A DNA stretch of 64,000 bases from Oxalobacteraceae bacterium. Lineage in GTDB: Bacteria; Pseudomonadota; Gammaproteobacteria; Burkholderiales; Burkholderiaceae_D. The position numbers and the translations under genes are program-made. Below the pieces are notes generated by a model. That model saw only the letters and a list, made by a program, of their open reading frames with translations, was not told the origin of the DNA and searched no databases. Location: positions 1-64,000 of the forward strand of contig JAIXXN010000068.1 in assembly GCA_027490725.1 (NCBI GenBank). Direction: 5' to 3'. Positions within the stretch are counted from its first letter, which is position 1, and each line of letters starts with the position of its first letter. Shown here piece by piece: positions 55,884 through 63,871 of this stretch.

Positions 55884-56096
55884 ATGTCCCCAATGTTAGC
55901 CGCTTTGCTTTTTACCGTTTTCGTCGAACTCCTCGTTCTATGCATCGTTGTCATTCGCTGCCCGCCTGGCCGGGGCAGGCCTTCTTCACTTCCGGATTCG
56001 ATGGAGCTCTTGAGGCGGGCGCATGACGACAAGGACCGAAAGAAACGTCGAGCAGAGCACGCGAAACATTATGGGAAGCCTGAGCGAGTTGGTTGA
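55884..56096 (+). CDS. Small single-pass membrane protein (cargo)
   Basis: This 70-residue protein has one hydrophobic helix (residues ~4-26) followed by a highly charged, Lys/Arg/Asp-rich tail (HDDKDRKKRRAEH). TAGGAACC stands upstream of the ATG, and a terminator follows 36 bases after the stop. No family is recognised. It is the first plus-strand cargo gene to the right of the tns operon. Confidence 0.5.
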   Translation: MSPMLAALLFTVFVELLVLCIVVIRCPPGRGRPSSLPDSMELLRRAHDDKDRKKRRAEHAKHYGKPERVG

Positions 56097-56132
56097 AAAT
56101 TGACAGCAATTAAAACCTTCATTTATTCGAAC

Positions 56133-56161
56133 CCCTTGAGCTTTGCTCGAGGGTTTTTTTT
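56133..56161 (+). terminator. Terminator after the small membrane protein gene
   Basis: A nine-base stem CCCTTGAGC/GCTCGAGGG with one G-T pair and a three-base loop, followed by eight T. Confidence 0.8.
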
Positions 56162-56262
56162 CGAGCAATTCAAGGCATCGGCAGGTCCGCTCGCGGGCAG
56201 ACTTCAAGGCAAGCGCGACAAGCGGCGACTGAAAAGATTCAATTAGCTTCTTTGCTACATGC

Positions 56263-56268
56263 TATAAT
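56263..56268 (+). promoter_or_regulatory. Extended -10 promoter of the cargo diguanylate cyclase
   Basis: TATAAT preceded by TGC gives an extended -10 element (TGnTATAAT); the -35 is poor. It lies 33 bases before the start codon. Confidence 0.5.
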
Positions 56269-56300
56269 TTCTTTAAGGAAACTTTAGTGAGCTGCGATAT

Positions 56301-57401
56301 ATGTTGTCCAGGATGATTGAACTGGTTGAGCCCGCCCAATTTTTTGGGGTACGAGGTCTCATAACCGAGCGCGGTCAAGCCACCGCGCGCCTTTGTTGGA
56401 CAGCGACTCTAGCCGTTTTCCTCATCGTCACCTTTCCGCGATTTGGGCACTATCCCGAGTATCCCGTTGCTTTGGCGATGCTCGCTGTCCAAGGCATCTT
56501 TGCAATCCTCTTTCTGTACCTAGTCGTCAAAAAAATTGCGGACGGTTCGTCGCGCCTGGTCTGTTCTGTGGCGTTCGACCAGGTTTGTCTAGGCACAATG
56601 CTTTTTCTTACAGGTGAAATTACAGCACCTTTCGTGTTGGTAACTCTCTTGCAGACGTTTGGCAGCGGGCTTCGTTATGGACGGAAGTACGCACTTTTGT
56701 CCTCGGCCATCGGTTCTCTTAGCGTAGTATTACTCATCGCATATTCGCGATATTGGATGCAGCATGCCGACCTCGCTAGTGGAATAGCGGCAGCCGTAAT
56801 TTTCATTCCGTTCTATGTCTTCCGCTTATCGGACGAGCTTGCTTTTTCGACGCGTATCGATGGTATGACGAAGCTGTGGAACCGATTAGCATTTGACGAA
56901 TCTTTGAATGCTCTCTGCCTCGGCACTACCAAACTCAGCACGTCCGGCGCCGTGGTGCTACTCGATTTGGACGGGTTCAAAACAATCAATGACAAGCAAG
57001 GTCATCCTACGGGCGATAAGGTACTTCAATGGGCTGCTTACGCCCTTAGCGCCGAGCTGAGCTCCTTTGGCACTGTCGCGCGAATCGGAGGAGACGAATT
57101 TGGAGTTGTTGTCAATGAGCTGAAAAGTGCTGATGCGCTCGAAGCTGCCCTACGTCGGTTCTTAGCCAGAGCCGTCGAAGCGGGGGGGGACTTCGGAAGT
57201 CCACTTAGCGCCAGTATCGGTGTCTATTATTTCAATGCCGGGACAGCACCTACCCGAAATTTTTTATATAAGGCGGCCGACTCGTTGATGTACCTGTCCA
57301 AGGTAATGGGCAAGGGCCAGTTTCAGACCTCAACGGGCAGGACCTTCTCGAAAGAAGGAGCCGTAATTATGGACTCGGACTTTTCGACGGCTCCGGCGTA
57401 A
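56301..57401 (+). CDS. Cargo diguanylate cyclase with RpfC-like membrane sensor
   Basis: In this 366-residue protein, residues ~25-190 form about five membrane helices with the segment FGSGLRYGRKYALLSS and a following YWMQH. This recalls the N-terminal sensor of RpfC-type receptors for diffusible signal factor, though that likeness is from memory. The GGDEF domain (residues ~195-350) has DGMTKLWNRLAF, LLDLDGFKTINDKQGH and the active loop RIGGDEF, so cyclic-di-GMP synthesis is expected. No RxxD inhibitory site precedes the loop. It is the best-defined cargo gene and has its own promoter. Confidence 0.88.
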   Translation: MLSRMIELVEPAQFFGVRGLITERGQATARLCWTATLAVFLIVTFPRFGHYPEYPVALAMLAVQGIFAILFLYLVVKKIADGSSRLVCSVAFDQVCLGTMLFLTGEITAPFVLVTLLQTFGSGLRYGRKYALLSSAIGSLSVVLLIAYSRYWMQHADLASGIAAAVIFIPFYVFRLSDELAFSTRIDGMTKLWNRLAFDESLNALCLGTTKLSTSGAVVLLDLDGFKTINDKQGHPTGDKVLQWAAYALSAELSSFGTVARIGGDEFGVVVNELKSADALEAALRRFLARAVEAGGDFGSPLSASIGVYYFNAGTAPTRNFLYKAADSLMYLSKVMGKGQFQTSTGRTFSKEGAVIMDSDFSTAPA

Positions 57402-58215
57402 AAATATGAGGGGCTGGCGATGGAACGCGCGCATCGGAGTCATATTGGTTCCTGCAAGGCGTTACGTCGCCCCAGGTGGTCGCTGAAAGCCACCTGTACC
57501 CGAACTTGAGCCCAAGGCAGCTAAGCTCGCAGAAAGCTCGCAGAGTCAAGCATGGGGCCGCGATATCGTAGAAATCGCTGCAGCTTACTTACGTGAGAGC
57601 CACTGCCTGGAGTGCGGCATTGAGCAAGTTCCGACTTGAATTCCCCGACCGTCTCGCGTCGCGTCTTTGACCTGTAGCTCAGCAAGTTCTGCAAAGAGGA
57701 CGAACGGCGAACTGTCGAAGCGTGCACAGGAAGATGGGCACCTAAAAGTCGCCATCGCGACCGTACACGCGCAGAGCCGGTGGACCTATGGTCTAGCCGC
57801 AATTGACGCCGCAGGGCTTCCTGGCAGGCGGTGACTGCATTGTCCAGCTGCGTCGCGAGCTGGGGCTGCACTGCAGCCGGAAATGAAAATCCCTAGCCAC
57901 CGGCAACTCGAATCATGACCTACCACTGGCCAACCCTTTCAAACCAGACATTTGCGCCGCTGTGCTCGACGTAGCAGGGGTGGCTTAGCTATGTCGACAT
58001 CAGTGAGGAATCGCTTACCAGGCAGCGTATGGGACGTGCTCACCTTCCAAATTATCAGCACGCAGGCCCTGACGGCAACGGCGCTGTGGGGCAGTGCGCA
58101 ACAAACGCCCCGCGCCGGACCAAATGGATTTTGCTAGAAGGACTAGCTTGGCGGTGCCGAGTTACGGCTAGAGCGTGGTCTTGAATCCCAGTGAACTCAT
58201 CAGCGCAATAAAGGG
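57402..58215. other. 814-bp stretch without a supportable gene
   Basis: Short open frames exist on both strands, but none has a ribosome-binding site and recognisable product together. Composition differs little from the cargo genes around it, so it may hold decayed genes. Confidence 0.5.
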
Positions 58216-58443
58216 CTATCGCGTCAGAAGCACATGTACATCGACGTGAAGCGCGTTCGCGAGTTTGCGCAAGCTATCGATAGATACGTTCTTCAATTCG
58301 CGCTCGATTTGGCTCACGTACGTGCGATGGACGCCGGCCAGGGTGGCCAGGTCCTCTTGCGATATCCCCATGAGCGCTCGATGAGCTCTAAGGTTTTGCG
58401 CAACTATGGCGCGCAGTTCTGTTTCGGGAGTTGGTTTAAACAT
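58216..58443 (-). CDS. XRE-family helix-turn-helix regulator
   Basis: This 75-residue protein has a complete Xre/Cro helix-turn-helix: LRAHRALMGISQEDLATLAGVHRTYVSQIER with a following LKNVSIDSLRKLANALHVDVHVLL. I take ATG 58443 (MFKPTPETEL). The same frame continues upstream to 58719 through a region whose codons give AVD-x-K pentapeptide repeats, so a longer 131-167 residue form is possible. It is divergent from the gene at 58679 and probably controls it or itself. Confidence 0.8.
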   Translation of the reverse strand: MFKPTPETELRAIVAQNLRAHRALMGISQEDLATLAGVHRTYVSQIERELKNVSIDSLRKLANALHVDVHVLLTR

Positions 58444-58447
58444 ATAC

Positions 58448-58537
58448 CCTACAGCCTCGCCCAGAGAGTCTTTGATGTCTACAGCCCATGAATCCACAGC
58501 CTTTGAATCTACAGCCTTTACATCTACAGCCGTTGGA
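58448..58537. repeat. 15-bp repeats upstream of the XRE gene
   Basis: Four consecutive 15-bp units of the form TCTACAGCCTTTGAA occupy 58478-58537, and a further CTACAGCC at 58449 keeps the same 15-bp phase. They start five bases before the XRE ATG on its upstream side. Either they are operator iterons for the regulator or, since 15 is a multiple of three, a pentapeptide-repeat linker. Confidence 0.7.
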
Positions 58538-58678
58538 GCTATGATGGCTGGCAGTTTGCACGCCACCACAGCGAAAATTTCGCGTGCGGTTTTGGTATCG
58601 ACAACTAGCATCGGTTTGTATAGCACCAGAATAGCCCAAAACTTTGATGCCAACGACCATCTCTTTTGAGCCGACAAT

Positions 58679-59347
58679 ATGCCTTCACCTACTTTCCTTT
58701 CTTCATATAGCCTGTTCAAATCTGCGCTTCAGACTTTTCGTGATATGCCCGAGGATGCGAAGTCAGCACTTAGTGAGCGAGACGTCATGTGCGCGTTCAA
58801 ATGTGCGACTCAGGGACTGCCGCCACACGACGAGAAGAAGTTCCTCGAGTACGCGCAAGGGCTACTTCGGCTACCGGGAACACTTCACGAGGCGGCATCG
58901 CGGCGGCGCATGGTCGAATGGAAGGCGAACCTTGCAATTGCGAAGGGCGGTGAAAATCTCATCGAGGACGGTAGCATAATTTTCATCGATGAATTTTTAC
59001 GGCGCGCTGGACTTAGCGAGGACGCGTTTGCGCAAAAACTGAAAGACCGCAAAATCTTCAAAATGCCTAGTCGCGTCCAGTTCGTCTGGGCAAAGACGTA
59101 CGTTCCCGCTTTCTTTGCCGATACCAAACTTGACCTCTCCGCACTTGAGAGGGCATCGCAAGCACTGCGCGCGTGCAATGGAATAGAGAAGTATCGTTTT
59201 TTTACCAGTGCGGTGAGTACGCTTGGAAATCAGACTCCCCTTGATGTCATCGCAGCAGGAGGAATTGAAAGAGTTCTGGATGAAGTTAAGCTATTTCGGC
59301 GGGCGCTACGGGGCTTGCCTCGGATGGCGGTTACCAGACTTGAGTAA
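58679..59347 (+). CDS. ParS/MbcA-like (DUF2384-type) protein
   Basis: This 222-residue protein has an N-terminal unknown part, a middle helix-turn-helix-like segment (FLRRAGLSEDAFAQKLKDRKIFKM then a PAFF motif), and a C-terminal LGNQTPLDVIAAGGIERVLDEV resembling the DUF2384 toxin-binding region of Xre/MbcA/ParS antitoxins. Such proteins cap RES toxins or act as plasmid regulators. No RES toxin is adjacent, so the partner is unknown. It starts divergently from the XRE gene and its 5' end overlaps the longest possible XRE frame. Confidence 0.65.
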   Translation: MPSPTFLSSYSLFKSALQTFRDMPEDAKSALSERDVMCAFKCATQGLPPHDEKKFLEYAQGLLRLPGTLHEAASRRRMVEWKANLAIAKGGENLIEDGSIIFIDEFLRRAGLSEDAFAQKLKDRKIFKMPSRVQFVWAKTYVPAFFADTKLDLSALERASQALRACNGIEKYRFFTSAVSTLGNQTPLDVIAAGGIERVLDEVKLFRRALRGLPRMAVTRLE

Positions 59348-59500
59348 TGGCCTAGAGTTTGGATTGTAGGTGTGGCATAACGTCAAGCGCCCAATCCCGG
59401 AAAGTGCTTCGCGATTGGGCAATGATGAGCTTGCTTGGTCGACCTGGTCAAAAATCCAAAATGCGAGCTATTTGGCGTTACCTGCTGCGAGGCGCAATTG

Positions 59501-59704
59501 ATGACTGACAGCGAAGACGTGACCCAATGGCCGCTCATGGTCTGCTACTGCGATTTTGACGAACTATGCAGCATCACCACAGCGTTGCGTTTGCCACAGA
59601 GGAAGACACCGTCGCGTTGGCCAAGGGCATTGCCTTTGAAATGTCGGGCTCGTGTTGCGTTACCAGGGGGTCCAAATGCAACAGATGCGCGACGGTGAAA
59701 ACGT
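59501..59704 (+). pseudogene. Broken duplicate of the 5' end of the HAD_SAK gene
   Basis: ATG 59501, with GAGG upstream, encodes MTDSEDVTQWPLMVCYCDFDE, aligning residue by residue with MRDGENVGQEALWVCYCDFDG of the next gene. After about 21 codons the likeness ends and the frame continues into unrelated sequence to a stop. A different frame from 59566 gives a clean short peptide (FATEEDTVALAKGIAFEM), suggesting a frameshift in an originally longer gene. Confidence 0.55.
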
Positions 59705-60218
59705 AGGTCAAGAGGCGCTCTGGGTCTGCTACTGTGATTTCGACGGTGTCACCCATGATGATGCCGTGTACTCGTCGCGGCAAGGTGAGATACACATGCG
59801 CACGCCAGGACGTACCCTCTTCGAGTGGTTACCCCTTCTGGAAGACTTGCTCGACCCACACCCGGACGTGAAAATCGTGCTGAGCACGTCATGGGTGAGA
59901 TTCAAAGGCTTTGAATTTGCGAAAAGCCGGCTAACTGCGGGGTTACAGTCAAGGGTTATCGGTGCAACCTTTGACAATAGGGAGACCCAAAAATTCGACT
60001 TCGACGGCATGTCACGGGGTCTGCAAGTATGTGCTGATGTAGGGCGCCGACGACCGACGCGCTGGTTTGCGATTGACAATGATGACCAAGGCTGGCCGGC
60101 TTGGTGCCGAGACCATCTCATCAAAACAGACGACCGCCTCGGGCTGAGTGAGCCAGCGGTGCAAGACCAAATCCGCAAAATGCTAGCAACCTTTAACGTC
60201 CGGTCACGGGATAGTTAG
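59685..60218 (+). CDS. HAD_SAK_2-like protein (HAD domain of Swiss Army Knife RNA repair type)
   Basis: This 177-residue HAD-fold protein has motif I as CDFDGVTHDD, motif II as VLSTSWVRF, and motif IV as FAIDNDDQGWP, with a conserved C-terminal IKTDDRLGLS. This layout matches the HAD domain that occurs alone or in RNA-repair proteins (PF18143), as I recall it. The second motif I residue is Asp (DFDG), so phosphatase or kinase-phosphatase chemistry remains possible. ATG 59685 aligns with the start of the broken duplicate upstream. Substrate is unknown; such genes are common on mobile elements. Confidence 0.72.
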   Translation: MRDGENVGQEALWVCYCDFDGVTHDDAVYSSRQGEIHMRTPGRTLFEWLPLLEDLLDPHPDVKIVLSTSWVRFKGFEFAKSRLTAGLQSRVIGATFDNRETQKFDFDGMSRGLQVCADVGRRRPTRWFAIDNDDQGWPAWCRDHLIKTDDRLGLSEPAVQDQIRKMLATFNVRSRDS

Positions 60219-60322
60219 TTCAACCTCAGCAAACAACCAGAAAGCTGACGCGCTGCCTGCGCCTTAGGCTGGCGTCGCCGACGCAGCCTTGGTCCATCAA
60301 ATTTACCATCCGAAAGGCTCCC

Positions 60323-60650
60323 ATGTCGACAAAGCGAAAATCTAAGTTGCAGGATGTTCTTGGTGGCCATTCTGCCGATGAGGTCGCCGCAGCGCGCAGA
60401 GGACGTCAACGTCGCTGCTATTCTGCGTCGGGCCCGAACGAGACCGATGGAGTCGGACGCCAACCCGGACTTGGCTCGCCAGAGTGCCGAGTTTATGACC
60501 AATATGCGATTAGGTTCCGAGCGCGCCCTGGCGCGGCGCATTCAAAGCAAGGCGTTAGTCTCGAAAAACGGGCTCATAGCGATGCTTGGAGGCAGACGGC
60601 GCTGGGTAAGCGAGGCATTAAGGGCAGGGCGCCTGTGCCGGTGGCCGCGC
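60323..60650 (+). pseudogene. Frameshifted small helix-turn-helix protein gene
   Basis: ATG 60323 opens MSTKRKSKLQDVLGGHSADEV, then the coherent product moves to another frame near 60390 (EDVNVAAILRR...LARQSAEFMTNMR...LVSKNGLIAMLGG) and ends in WVSEALRAGRL. The end resembles the DNA-binding segment of the ParS-like family. The gene then runs into IS21 sequence. It is probably disrupted by one frameshift and by the IS junction. Confidence 0.5.
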
Positions 60651-60652
60651 GC

Positions 60653-60995
60653 ATGCCACCGGCGCACCGCGAGGCGGCCGGCTGGAACGCGCAGACATTG
60701 ATGGCACGAACCGAGGCTGCGGGGCATTGCTGCGTGGTGCTGGGGACGGCTGACAGGCAGCATCTGTGACAGGCGTTCCGCAGTTGCCTGGGCGTGCTGT
60801 CCCTGGGACAGAAGTACGATATCGACCAGCTGGAAGCGGCCTGCGCGCGCGGCCCTCAAGCACAGCGCCGTCGGCTGTAACAGCGCGTAGGCCATCCTAA
60901 ATTGCGGCCTCGACCTGCCGCAGCAAGACGCGCAGCGCACGCGCGGCCTGCACGAGCGCGAGAACCTGCGCGGCGCGGCCTATTACCAATCGAGC
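60653..60995 (+). pseudogene. IS21-family istA, C-terminal relic
   Basis: Fragments in shifted frames match IstA transposase: MPPAHREAAGWNAQTL, then QAFRSCLGVLSLGQKYDIDQ with LEAACAR, and the IstA end RENLRGAAYYQ. Several stops and frame changes lie between them. No istB follows. It marks an old insertion of an IS21 element into the cargo. Confidence 0.7.
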
Positions 60996-61050
60996 AGGTT
61001 CACTAAAACGACAATGACATAAGCGTCCGTTCAGGAATAATATTGCCAAT

Positions 61051-61070
61051 GTGCACTATTTGGTGCACAG
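61051..61070. promoter_or_regulatory. Inverted repeat before the zinc-ribbon gene
   Basis: TGTGCAC-TATTTG-GTGCACA, a perfect 7-bp inverted repeat, 31 bases before the start codon, fits a repressor or activator site. Confidence 0.4.
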
Positions 61071-61100
61071 TAGGGCATGTTTATGGCCTAGGGAAAACGA

Positions 61101-62063
61101 ATGCCGTTTATAGCTTTCAACGAGTTTAACCAAGAGGTAACTGCTTCGCAGTGCCATGATGAATACATCAGTAACGGAACAATATTTGAGAAATTTCGAT
61201 GTGCCTTCTGTGAGGCTCGTTATCACTCGAGAAATATTTACAAGGATGCCTTGTTAGGCAAGGCGCCGCACTTTTACCTTGCCAAAGGAGTGCGTCATAT
61301 TGGATTGTGTGATGGTGAGCCTATAGTGGCAGTGTCCCCGGCGGCGGCCAAGGAGCCTATCAAGACGGTCACTAAGCGAGAATTCGACTTTCCTGAGAAG
61401 TTGACCGCTAGACCCAAGCCGCGTGTTATTGGCGTGCTGCCTGGAGAGGGTACCTTGCCACCAGACGAGCATGAGATTCGCAAACGCAGACGCCGTGCAG
61501 GCGAAGAACATGGCGCCTCCTCTTTTACGACAAGTCTGCTACAAAATATCGTTGAATCAAAGAATAAACTCATTTCTTGGTGTTACGAAGAGGCTAAGCG
61601 AAAAAAGCTAGCTGTAGGCGCGCGAAACCAGCTTATCAAGGAAACTGCGGAAAGCTATCCTTTGCAGCTCTTTGACCAACAAAACCTCACCTACAACTCG
61701 GCTTTTGGCCGGGCTGATTATGCATGGCGTGATGGAAGCAGTCGAATATTCCATGCCAAGAACGGGACAGTGACACTGACCGATGGTGGCTTTGCCATTC
61801 GCTCTGAACCAGAGGTTCAAGCCGCCGCAATCGAAGAAGCGGCGCCGAGACGAACTGCGGAAGTTCACTATCGTCCCCCCTCCACTGACTTGATAGGAGA
61901 GATACCACGCTCTCATGTGCGTCTGTTGGAGGAATTGAAGTCTGCGGCAGAGGCTGGCACTGCACTTCAATGGTACGTCTACGGTGGAATGAAATTTATG
62001 AATGAAATCAATGTGATTTCATTGGCTAACCTGGACCACCTGTTCTTCAGGAAGGAGCGCTAG
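61101..62063 (+). CDS. Unknown protein with CoiA-like zinc ribbon
   Basis: This 320-residue protein has near its N-terminus a set of metal ligands: FRCAFCEARYHSRN, APHFYLAKGVRHIGLC. This resembles the cysteine/histidine cluster before the nuclease domain in CoiA-like proteins. No nuclease motif is visible in the rest, which has a basic linker (RKRRRRAGEE near residue 130), an alpha/beta middle and a C-terminal ELKSAAEAGTALQWYVYGG. AGGG precedes ATG 61101. Its last 45 bases overlap the end of a convergent gene. A DNA- or RNA-related defence role is possible but unproved. Confidence 0.7.
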   Translation: MPFIAFNEFNQEVTASQCHDEYISNGTIFEKFRCAFCEARYHSRNIYKDALLGKAPHFYLAKGVRHIGLCDGEPIVAVSPAAAKEPIKTVTKREFDFPEKLTARPKPRVIGVLPGEGTLPPDEHEIRKRRRRAGEEHGASSFTTSLLQNIVESKNKLISWCYEEAKRKKLAVGARNQLIKETAESYPLQLFDQQNLTYNSAFGRADYAWRDGSSRIFHAKNGTVTLTDGGFAIRSEPEVQAAAIEEAAPRRTAEVHYRPPSTDLIGEIPRSHVRLLEELKSAAEAGTALQWYVYGGMKFMNEINVISLANLDHLFFRKER

Positions 62064-62621
62064 GCCAAGACTAGATATTGCCTCTAAAATCAAGTCGATG
62101 GCTGGGACGTACGCTTCGCCCCGCCAAGTGAATTCGTTAACAGAAAACGATGGTATGTGAAATTCACCTGCTAAGTTTTCTGTGGATGTAACGTTGACGG
62201 TCGCGGTCCCTCCGTTCTTGGTGCCAGTTTGGAGAACATGAAAGCCTAGGCCGGAGTCCCAAAAAGAAACACAGGAGTGCCTCGGAATATGCTGGCGTAG
62301 TACAAGGTCCTCGAGCCACAGAGCTACGTCCTTCTGCGTTGGACGGACATCTGGCATCAGGTCGGTCGCAACTGATGGTTTGGCTGCAATGAGTCCCCAC
62401 CTATCGCTACCATAGTATTTGATACAAAATGATGCGACGTCGACCTCCCACGACTCTGCATCCGAGACCACAATGACATCGGTACTGACGAATCGAAAAA
62501 TGTCGCCAGGTGCTTGTGGAGAACCATCAAAACAAATTGTCGTTATGGCTTCTTGCCGATTTAGCGGCATGGACTCAAGTTCTCGCTGAGTGCCATAAAT
62601 GTCTTCCAAGAAGTGCTTCAT
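62019..62621 (-). CDS. Unknown protein convergent with the zinc-ribbon gene
   Basis: This 200-residue soluble acidic protein begins MKHFLEDIYGTQRELES. It has many Trp, Asp and Val residues and SFWDSGLGFHVLQTGTKNGG near residue 120; no family is recognised. It overlaps the 3' end of the preceding gene by 45 bases on the opposite strand. Composition is cargo-like. It is bounded on its upstream side by an IS21 relic. Confidence 0.6.
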   Translation of the reverse strand: MKHFLEDIYGTQRELESMPLNRQEAITTICFDGSPQAPGDIFRFVSTDVIVVSDAESWEVDVASFCIKYYGSDRWGLIAAKPSVATDLMPDVRPTQKDVALWLEDLVLRQHIPRHSCVSFWDSGLGFHVLQTGTKNGGTATVNVTSTENLAGEFHIPSFSVNEFTWRGEAYVPAIDLILEAISSLGLALLPEEQVVQVSQ

Positions 62622-62684
62622 GTTGGTTACTGTCCGAGAGATATAATCCAGGTATAGCGACCATCTTCAAATCCCAACATCTGT

Positions 62685-62912
62685 ACTATAGCCGTTCGGC
62701 TGCTCGGGCTTGTACTCCTGCCACAGCATTTCCAGCGTCACGCCTTTGCGGCGCAGTTCATTGCGCATGGTCTGCTAGACCGGCGCCGGGCGCTGCGCCG
62801 ATGATGGTTCGCTGGGCGGAAACAGCAACCTTTCTAGGGACGCGTCGTCGCAGTCGGCTGGCAACGGCGCCGTCAGCCCGGCTAGCTTGGCGCGGGCCAC
62901 GTAATTGGAAGA
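62685..62912 (-). pseudogene. IS21-family istA, N-terminal-region relic
   Basis: On the minus strand the frame gives YVARAKLAGLTAPLP, DCDDASLERLLFPP, then a stop, then MRNELRRKGVTLEMLWQEY with PEQPNGYS: the early part of IstA transposase. It points in the opposite direction to the C-terminal relic at 60653, so the two are not halves of one simply interrupted copy. Confidence 0.7.
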
Positions 62913-63374
62913 AGTTGGCACCGCAGCTTGCCCTCAATGAAGTACGTCTTCGAGGCGTCGCAGCTCTGCCAAAGATTGAGAGCACAACAAATGGAGGTGC
63001 GGACGTATCGAAGCGCACGCTAAGAAGCATGTGGCAAGCCGCGATGGCAAGCGTGAAACGCAAGCGGCGCGACCGCGAGGCAGACGATGACGCCGTTAGA
63101 TTCGCGCGAGGCAACGCTGGTAATTCCCTTCAAGCGGTCGGTCGGGCCGGTTTGCAACGGGTTGATGGAGCGGAAGCGTTCGCCAGATGTGGTTTAGCGT
63201 AGACCAGGTCTGCTATGCCATGTAGACCAGGCTGGGAAGTCATTCTGCCCCCTTGATTTTTCCGTTATCCGGCCGTGAAAAAATATTTTCAAAGAATATA
63301 ACGAGATGCAAACCTAGGTGCCTATACCGTAGGTGGACGCATCCGGCGTTCATAACACTTGCCTAGGACAAATT

Positions 63375-63776
63375 ATGCTGCCATACCCTCATGTAGTGGA
63401 ACTTGTTAAGTTCGAAACCGAATTCAACGCCGCCGTCGAAAACCGCCTTGCTGCGAGAGAAGCTGCGAACTTAGCCGATTTCCGCTTTCACGCGACGCTA
63501 AAGGTAGGTGAGCACGCCATCAATCTGCAGGACGCATTGAAACGAAATAGGTTTTTTGAGGATGCAGAGTTGTATGCTCCTGTCCATCGCATGTTGATGA
63601 AGACGCAGCGAGAGGCTCAGGACGCGCACAGCAATGCTCAGGCAGTCTATGAGCTTGCCCACAAGACTGCCAAGGTCTGTTTTTCCGCGCTCCAAGAAGC
63701 GCGGAAATCCGCGGGTCTGAGTGCTCTGGGAAATGAAGCGGGGGTAACCGAGGAAATTATGTCGAAAAATATTTAG
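63375..63776 (+). CDS. Small helical protein of unknown function
   Basis: This 133-residue protein begins MLPYPHVVELVKFETEFNAA and is rich in Ala, Glu and Lys, predicted to be mostly helix (ENRLAAREAANLADFRF, RMLMKTQREAQDAHSNAQAV). AGGA lies eight bases before ATG 63375. A stem-loop follows 15 bases after the stop. No family is recognised. Confidence 0.65.
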   Translation: MLPYPHVVELVKFETEFNAAVENRLAAREAANLADFRFHATLKVGEHAINLQDALKRNRFFEDAELYAPVHRMLMKTQREAQDAHSNAQAVYELAHKTAKVCFSALQEARKSAGLSALGNEAGVTEEIMSKNI

Positions 63777-63790
63777 ACAATTATTTTGAT

Positions 63791-63817
63791 GAGGGGCGTG
63801 CTTGTAGCATGCCCCTC
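63791..63817 (+). terminator. Stem-loop after the small helical protein gene
   Basis: GAGGGGCGTGC pairs with GCATGCCCCTC, with one G-T pair, around a five-base loop. The T tract is weak, so it may be terminator or protective hairpin. Confidence 0.55.
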
Positions 63818-63871
63818 ATTGCATAAACGGGCCGTTCCGCTCCTTCAGACATCTGTAGCCTCCAGCGCCGA

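Noticed and set aside
55717-55899. 60-residue frame before the small membrane protein
   Set aside because: Cys/Arg-rich without start signal, and it overlaps the ribosome-binding region of the better supported gene at 55884.
57521-57871. 116-residue minus-strand frame in the cargo gap
   Set aside because: Arg/Ser-rich translation without domain or ribosome-binding site, probably chance.
60323-60769. 148-residue open frame as an intact gene
   Set aside because: After about 30 codons the translation turns into low-complexity Gly/Arg sequence, while another frame gives a plausible continuation. A frameshifted gene fits better.
62758-63114. 118-residue minus-strand frame and the overlapping 230-residue plus-strand frame at 62510
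   Set aside because: Neither gives a coherent product. The IstA likeness lies in a different minus-strand frame over part of the same stretch.
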